The position numbers and the translations under genes were made by a program. DNA of 64,000 nt from Megamerina dolium (Eukaryota; Arthropoda; Insecta; Diptera; Megamerinidae): NCBI GenBank assembly GCA_963854835.1, contig OY978526.1, forward strand, positions 69,536,418 to 69,600,417, given 5' to 3'. Shown here in pieces: positions 59,615-64,000 of this stretch; the first letter of the stretch is position 1, and every line of letters starts with the position of its first letter. The notes beneath the pieces are model-generated. The model was not told the DNA's origin. It saw only the letters and a program-made list of their open reading frames with translations, and did not search any database.

Positions 59615-60862
59615 TTGCGACAATTATGTATTAAGACTGCCTCTAGAAAACACAATTAAAACACAATATCTGCTAATTTTTCGGTATATTTATTCGAAAT
59701 ATTCTCCTCCTCCAATTGCCTCCAGTGCCCTCGTCGAAGCCCGTTGTATGGTTTGAATGTCATCAAAAAAGCATCCTGTCAACTTCAATTTCAGTTTTGG
59801 GAATAAAAAGAAGTCGCAAGGTGCCAAATCAGGTGAATACGGCGGGTGATTCAACACACAGACCTGATTCTGAGCCAAAAATTGGCGAACAATGAGTGCT
59901 GTGTGACTCGGTGCATTATCGTGCAACAGAGACCAAGTTTTTGGATCGCGGTATTCTGGTCGAACACGACGGATTCTGGACATCAAACGCTTCAAAACTT
60001 CGAGGCAATATGCGGAATTAACTGTTTGACCAGTTGGAACAAATTCTTTGTGGATAATTCCTTTGCTATCGAAGAATGTGCTGAGCATTGTTTTGATTTT
60101 TGATGGAACTTTTCGTGTTTTTTTGGCTTGTGGTGAGTTTTTTGATTTCCATTCCGCACTTTGACGCTTGGTTTCTGATTCGTATTGGAAACACCATGTT
60201 TCATCACCCGTAACAATTGTTTTCAGGAAGTTTAGATCATTTTCTGCAGCTGCAACCATGTCTCTAGAATGACTGACTCTCATTCATTTGTGATCCTGGG
60301 TCAATGTGTGTGGAACAAATCTCGCGCAGACCTTTGTTTTGCCCAAATCCTCGTGAAGAATGAGTCGGATAGTTTCTCTGTTGATGTTTAAGGCCTTTTC
60401 CATCATTTTCACTGAAGCATTGCGATCTTCTGTAATAAAATCATGAACTTTCTGAATTGCTTTCGGCGTCCGCACTGAAATTGGCCTTCCTTCTTTTATT
60501 TCATCTTCCAGCGACTCTCTGCCATCCACAAATCGTTTATGCCATATAAAAACATTTGATCTTGATAAACAAGCATCGTCATACGTTTGCTGCATCATTT
60601 CGAATGTTTCTGATGCACTTTTACCAATTTTTGCGTGTAAATTAATGACCGCTCTTTGTTCCAAGTTAAAATTTCAACATCAAACGAACACGTGTTTTGT
60701 AAAATGAATGTCAATAAACATTAAATGTCAACCAAATGCCATGAAATTTTGATAGTTAGTAGGTTGAAGGTTGAAGCTTCAAAACGCATGTGCTCACACA
60801 TAGATGGCGCGCTTGGTTGCTGAGATATGGTCCGAGTCTTAATACATAATTGTCACTCGTCG
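59615..60862. mobile_element. Mariner element, second family, copy 2, nested in another transposon
   Basis: Same family as 34047-35361. The inner inverted repeat GACAATTATGTATTAAGACT is present at both ends, but the outer tips are eroded and TA flanks cannot be set firmly. It lies between the transposase stop and the left tip of the older element at 59573-61631. Confidence 0.75.
59690..60664 (-). pseudogene. Mariner transposase with one stop and a C-terminal deletion
   Basis: Two open parts of 126 and 197 codons are in the same frame, separated by a single TGA at 60284-60286 where copy 1 has a leucine codon. All three catalytic aspartates are kept (GDETW, HDNAPSH, APCDFF). The end jumps from ALEAIG to GEYFE, so about 20 residues of the family's C-terminus are deleted. 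Confidence 0.88.
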
Positions 60863-60866
60863 TAAT

Positions 60867-61520
60867 TCAATGTTTAAAGATGATTTCATGTAAATGTTGA
60901 CCGCGGCTGCGCCTCAAATGGTTCATACGCTGGGTCGAATTTTGGCAAACTCTCTCCCATATATCGGCCGGCATCCCACGAATAAATTCTTCAATATTGG
61001 CTTCCAGTGCGTCAACCGTTGCGGGCTTGTCACTATAGACATGAGCTTTAAAATTGACCCACCAAAAATAATCTAAAGACTTTAAATCGTACGATCTAGA
61101 CGGCCATTTGACCGGCCCCAAGCGTGAAATAAACTCTTCACCGAACTCGTCCTCAATTGGGTCATTGTTTCACGTCCTGTGTGGCATGTGGCACCGTCTA
61201 GTTGAATGCACATGTCAGCGAAGTCCAGCTCTTCCATTTTGGGCAAAAAGGAGTTTGTAATCATCGCACGGTAGCGCGCGTCATTCACAGTAACGTTCCT
61301 GCCTTCGTCGTCTTTAAAAAAGTACGGTCCAATGATGTCACCGACCCATAATCCACACCAAACAGAGGATTTTTCGGGAGGCATTGGCAGTTCTTGCAAT
61401 GCTTCTGGCTGCTCTTCACACCAAATACGGCAATTTTGATTGTTCACGTTCACGTCCATTCAACCAGAAATGAGCTTCGTCGCTGAACACAAGTGTTGTT
61501 CGTTTGTAAGGCGATGGTCA
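60867..61520 (-). pseudogene. DDE transposase relic of the superfamily with FSDEAHFW / DGATCHT motifs
   Basis: Reading on the minus strand with frameshifts gives FSDEAHFWLNG, NCRIWCEEQPEALQELPMP, VWCGLWVGDIIGPYFFKDD, QLDGATCHTGRETM, WPSRSYDLKSLDYFW and RRSRGQHLHEIIFKH then stop. This series is typical of a Tc1/mariner-type transposase known from many insects. The N-terminal DNA-binding half is absent. The catalytic acidic residues can still be seen, but the frame breaks near 61440 and 61100. Confidence 0.8.
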
Positions 61521-61635
61521 TGTTAAATTATAGACCAAACTGAACATGTTTGACAATAACATGTTACACGAAACCAGCTGAATTGCCAAAAACAGTGTTG
61601 CCAAAAAGAAAGTTGCTAAAAAATCATCCTTTATA

Positions 61636-61690
61636 TGCAGGGTATAAAAATGACCTTATAGTCAACCTGGGCCGACCGATATATACCCTG
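61636..61690 (-). mobile_element. Helentron-like head-to-tail junction remnant
   Basis: TATGCAGGGTATAAAAATGA is followed directly by CCTTATAGTC...GGGCCGACC and TATACCCTG. This is the 5' end of one element abutting the 3' end of the next, the same arrangement as the junction of copies B and C. Confidence 0.55.
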
Positions 61691-61923
61691 TATATATATA
61701 CAAAGTATGCTACTTATGCCCATATCTTGCCCAGTAATCGAATTTTACGATATTATCTTAAACATTTAAGATAATATTTAACTATAATTCCATGAGTAAA
61801 AATATGAGGGTTGAATTTGTAGAATAGTGGGAATTATTTTACTAGGGAAGAGCCACATTTAATAGTGGGTGTAACTCTGCATATTTCTCAAGACTGTTTC
61901 TCTTTAGTATTACTTACTTACTT

Positions 61924-63340
61924 ATGTGGCCATTACGACACTTCTACATCGTCCAACAGCTGGTTGCGGATATAGCACCTTCCATAATAAAATTGAAAAA
62001 GTCGCACGATAACGAATCACTTTGTCTGAAACCCCGTTCGGATATACACCGTTCGTTTAATTTTCTAACAGATGGTGTGTGTCGATTTGTCTTTCTTGGG
62101 TCTCTCTAGAATTTGGCGTAGTGTCAAAATCTGGTCGTTAGTAGATTTACCAGGTCTAAAGACACACTGATAAGGTTCAATCAAGTTGTTAAGCATACGG
62201 TTCAATCTTTCACATAGTATATAATGATAGAACCTTGTATACGATGCTATTAGAACTTATTCCACGGTATTGGTGCAATTTGGGTCTACTTTCTAATGCA
62301 TGAAACAGAGAACACTGAGCCTCCAATCATCGGGCATGATTTCATCCAATCATATTATGCTTATGAGCTAAGGCATGTACGCGAGGAGCTCATTCCCTCC
62401 GATCTCAAACAACTCGACAGGCAGGTCATTAGCGCCTGCAACTTTACTGTCCTTTAATCCCAAAATAACTGCTTTAACCTCGTTATGATCGGGTGGTGGA
62501 ACATCAATATCATCGTGTATAAATGGGGTGTTCGGACACTGGCAGAATTGTTTGTTTCATCACTATTCAGTACCATGGAGAAGTACTCCCTCCATAGACT
62601 CAGTACACTGTGGACAACTGTAACCAAATTTCCATTTTCGTCACAACTGGAAGAGGATCCGGGATTGAAACCGCCACTCAGGCACTTGATTTACACGAAA
62701 AATTTTCGAGCCTCATTCCTGTCTCTACTCATCCCTATCTCCTTATACTCGCGTTTTTCTTGCTCTCTCTTAAGCTTTACGCACTCTCTGTACCGCTCCT
62801 TAATGGCTCGCGTAGCACCGCTGTAGATGGCGTCTTTCTCCGCGCTAGCATCGCAGATTATACCGTCAGAGGCGGCAGAAACCGATTACCTCCTCGGCAG
62901 CAGTTGTCATGGAGTGGGATATACTATGTGACCTTTTCTAGGGGAGTGTTTTTCATAAGCAGATCCGATAGTCGAGTGGTAAAAACATCTGCTGTCTCTG
63001 GTGATCGTAGCTTACCAATGTCAAGCTTTGTCTATGTGGGACTTCGTATGTTCTTTGCGACACATAAACGTGTTCACATGTTAACTGCAACACCGTAGTG
63101 ACTCGAGTCGGTGCTGGCATCACGGTTACATGCCTTCCCTTGATCACGTTCTCGTCAATTTCTTGTTCATTGATCTGGAAAAAGTCACGTCGCTTTATTG
63201 ACGTTGAAATGCTGGAATTTTGTGCGGGTAATTACCATGTTTCGTGGTGAGGCGAAATCAATCAGACTCATTCTGGTGGAGGCTGGATTTTCCGACAGCT
63301 GGACCAAAGGTATTTTTATGTGAATTAAAATTCCCAAAGA
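61924..63340 (-). pseudogene. Decayed non-LTR retrotransposon, endonuclease plus reverse transcriptase
   Basis: Read from right to left in shifting frames: IDFASPRNMVITRTKFQHF and IDENVIKGRHVTVMPAPT (end of an APE-type endonuclease), RLRSPETADVFTTRL-like linker, RDRNEARKFFVQIKCLSGGF-like region, MPDDWRLSVLC-like and PYQCVFRPGKSTNDQILTLR (reverse transcriptase fingers and palm). Many stops. The clade cannot be fixed by eye. The relic occupies much of the spacer upstream of the right IR copy. Confidence 0.7.
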
Positions 63341-63459
63341 TCTATTCAGCTCTTAAATTACTTCTAAGCATTCTCGTATGAGGGTTTATGCGATAGATAG
63401 ACCACTGCGATCGGAAGCTGCAATATGTAATGAATTAATACCGAATAATTGCAGTCATG

Positions 63460-63715
63460 TCGAAAATCTGAAATCATATCGAAAAAGCGACAATATTAAT
63501 TTAATTTAATTCATTTAGTTCGTATTTTTGCCACTGTACGCCACAAGAACTTTCCACTCTAAAAATCACAATTACTTAATGTAACTATTAATTGTTTATA
63601 GGACCCAAATGGGTAATCGTCATCGATTTTAAAATAAAGGAAAAGGACATGCAGCCGTTATTGGATATCATTTAACATTTAGCTCTTTAGTTTTGATTCA
63701 AACATCGACATCATC
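63460..63715 (+). promoter_or_regulatory. Conserved 5' flank of the second IR gene, with empty SINE site
   Basis: This is the counterpart of 54250-54905. It keeps the CGAAAAAGCGACAATATT block (63478-63495) also seen in inverse near 54884-54900, and the GCCACAAGAACTTTCCA stretch that corresponds to the SINE insertion site at 54430-54440 without the SINE. A segment of some 50 bases present near 54820-54880 is missing or diverged here. The promoter role is inferred from position. Confidence 0.5.
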
Positions 63716-64000
63716 ATGACAGCTCTTTTAGCATTCGTTCAATTATTATTAATCGAGCATCAATTGAGTACAATGCTGACATATATTTGCGATGTGAGTT
63801 TAAAAGATCAAAATTTTAACTCCATTATATACATGAGCAATGACAGTATTCCATCGACTGATGGATTCAATACCAATTTACTACTAAAACAACTGAGTGA
63901 AATAAATAATGGAATCCCTGTATTAGTATTAAACCCCGAGAGCATATTTCCACTGACAGAGAACTATAATCGAGATTTATTAGTTATCATCAGATTGACC
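63716..64000 (+). CDS. Second ionotropic receptor copy, 5' part only, cut by window edge
   Basis: The first 95 codons of a gene nearly identical to the minus-strand IR at 52456-54249 are present and fully open. I count 9 amino-acid differences in these 95 (for example I10L, K20M, Y34F, I42N and L74P), about 90% identity, with no gap. The upstream region is also shared, so this is a duplicated locus in inverted orientation and not a retrocopy. It covers only the predicted signal peptide and part of the amino-terminal domain; the channel core would lie beyond the window. Whether the whole gene is functional cannot be seen here. Confidence 0.88.
   Translation, partial: MTALLAFVQLLLIEHQLSTMLTYICDVSLKDQNFNSIIYMSNDSIPSTDGFNTNLLLKQLSEINNGIPVLVLNPESIFPLTENYNRDLLVIIRLT

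Larger units (their letters stand above)
59573..61631. mobile_element. Older Tc1/mariner-superfamily element hosting the nested mariner
   Basis: Imperfect inverted ends: CAAGGTGTTTTTTTAAGAAC at the left and, on the reverse strand, TAAAGGATGATTTTTTAGCA at the right, with TA next to each. The transposase relic lies at 60867-61520. A Helentron-like remnant abuts the right end. Confidence 0.6.

Overview
This is an AT-rich, gene-poor stretch of insect nuclear DNA. A higher dipteran is likely, most probably a true fruit fly (Tephritidae). That assignment is inferred from several things: the dense mix of mariner/Tc1 relics, the Helentron-like elements carrying (GTCC)n blocks that resemble the mini-me/DINE-1 class of flies, abundant (CAA)n-type microsatellites, and a divergent ionotropic receptor gene. 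No bacterial operon, CRISPR array, rRNA or canonical tRNA gene was seen.

One host gene is clear. It is an intronless ionotropic receptor (IR) of 597 codons on the minus strand at 52456-54249. A second, very similar copy starts at 63716 on the plus strand and runs off the right edge, so the window ends in a divergent (head-to-head) IR pair with about 9.5 kb between the two start codons. The promoter-side sequence is conserved between the copies. A SINE with an 11-bp target-site duplication sits upstream of the minus-strand copy, and the other copy has the empty site.

Most of the rest is transposon debris. There are at least ten Tc1/mariner-type elements or relics. The main ones are deletion derivatives at 6019-6938, 9319-9697, 12038-12968 and 24420-24929; an apparently intact Tc1-like element at 13507-15157; a broken Tc1-like element at 29768-31347; three nearly full mariners at 34047-35361, 41322-42570 and 42621-43940; and a nested pair at 59573-61631. 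A tRNA-derived SINE family has eleven recognisable copies or pieces with two kinds of 3' tail. Four long Helentron-like non-autonomous elements of about 1.3 kb lie at 16294-17580, 17839-19127, 19125-20419 and 31445-32772. The first three form an inverted plus tandem array. Relics of non-LTR retrotransposons lie at 11095-11300, 35370-36180, 55535-55800 and 61924-63340.

Layout: 0-13 kb holds noncoding DNA, a short palindromic-ended element and mariner relics. 13-21 kb holds the Tc1-like element and the Helentron-like array. 21-29 kb holds degenerate tandem repeats, a deleted mariner, a SINE and microsatellites. 29-36 kb holds the second Tc1-like element, the fourth Helentron-like copy, a mariner and a retrotransposon tail. 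36-41 kb is mostly featureless. 41-44 kb holds two adjacent mariners. 44-52 kb holds SINE pieces, a 250-bp inverted-repeat element, microsatellites and a dispersed repeat. 52-64 kb is the IR pair with transposon fill between. Coordinates of relic edges are estimates by eye.
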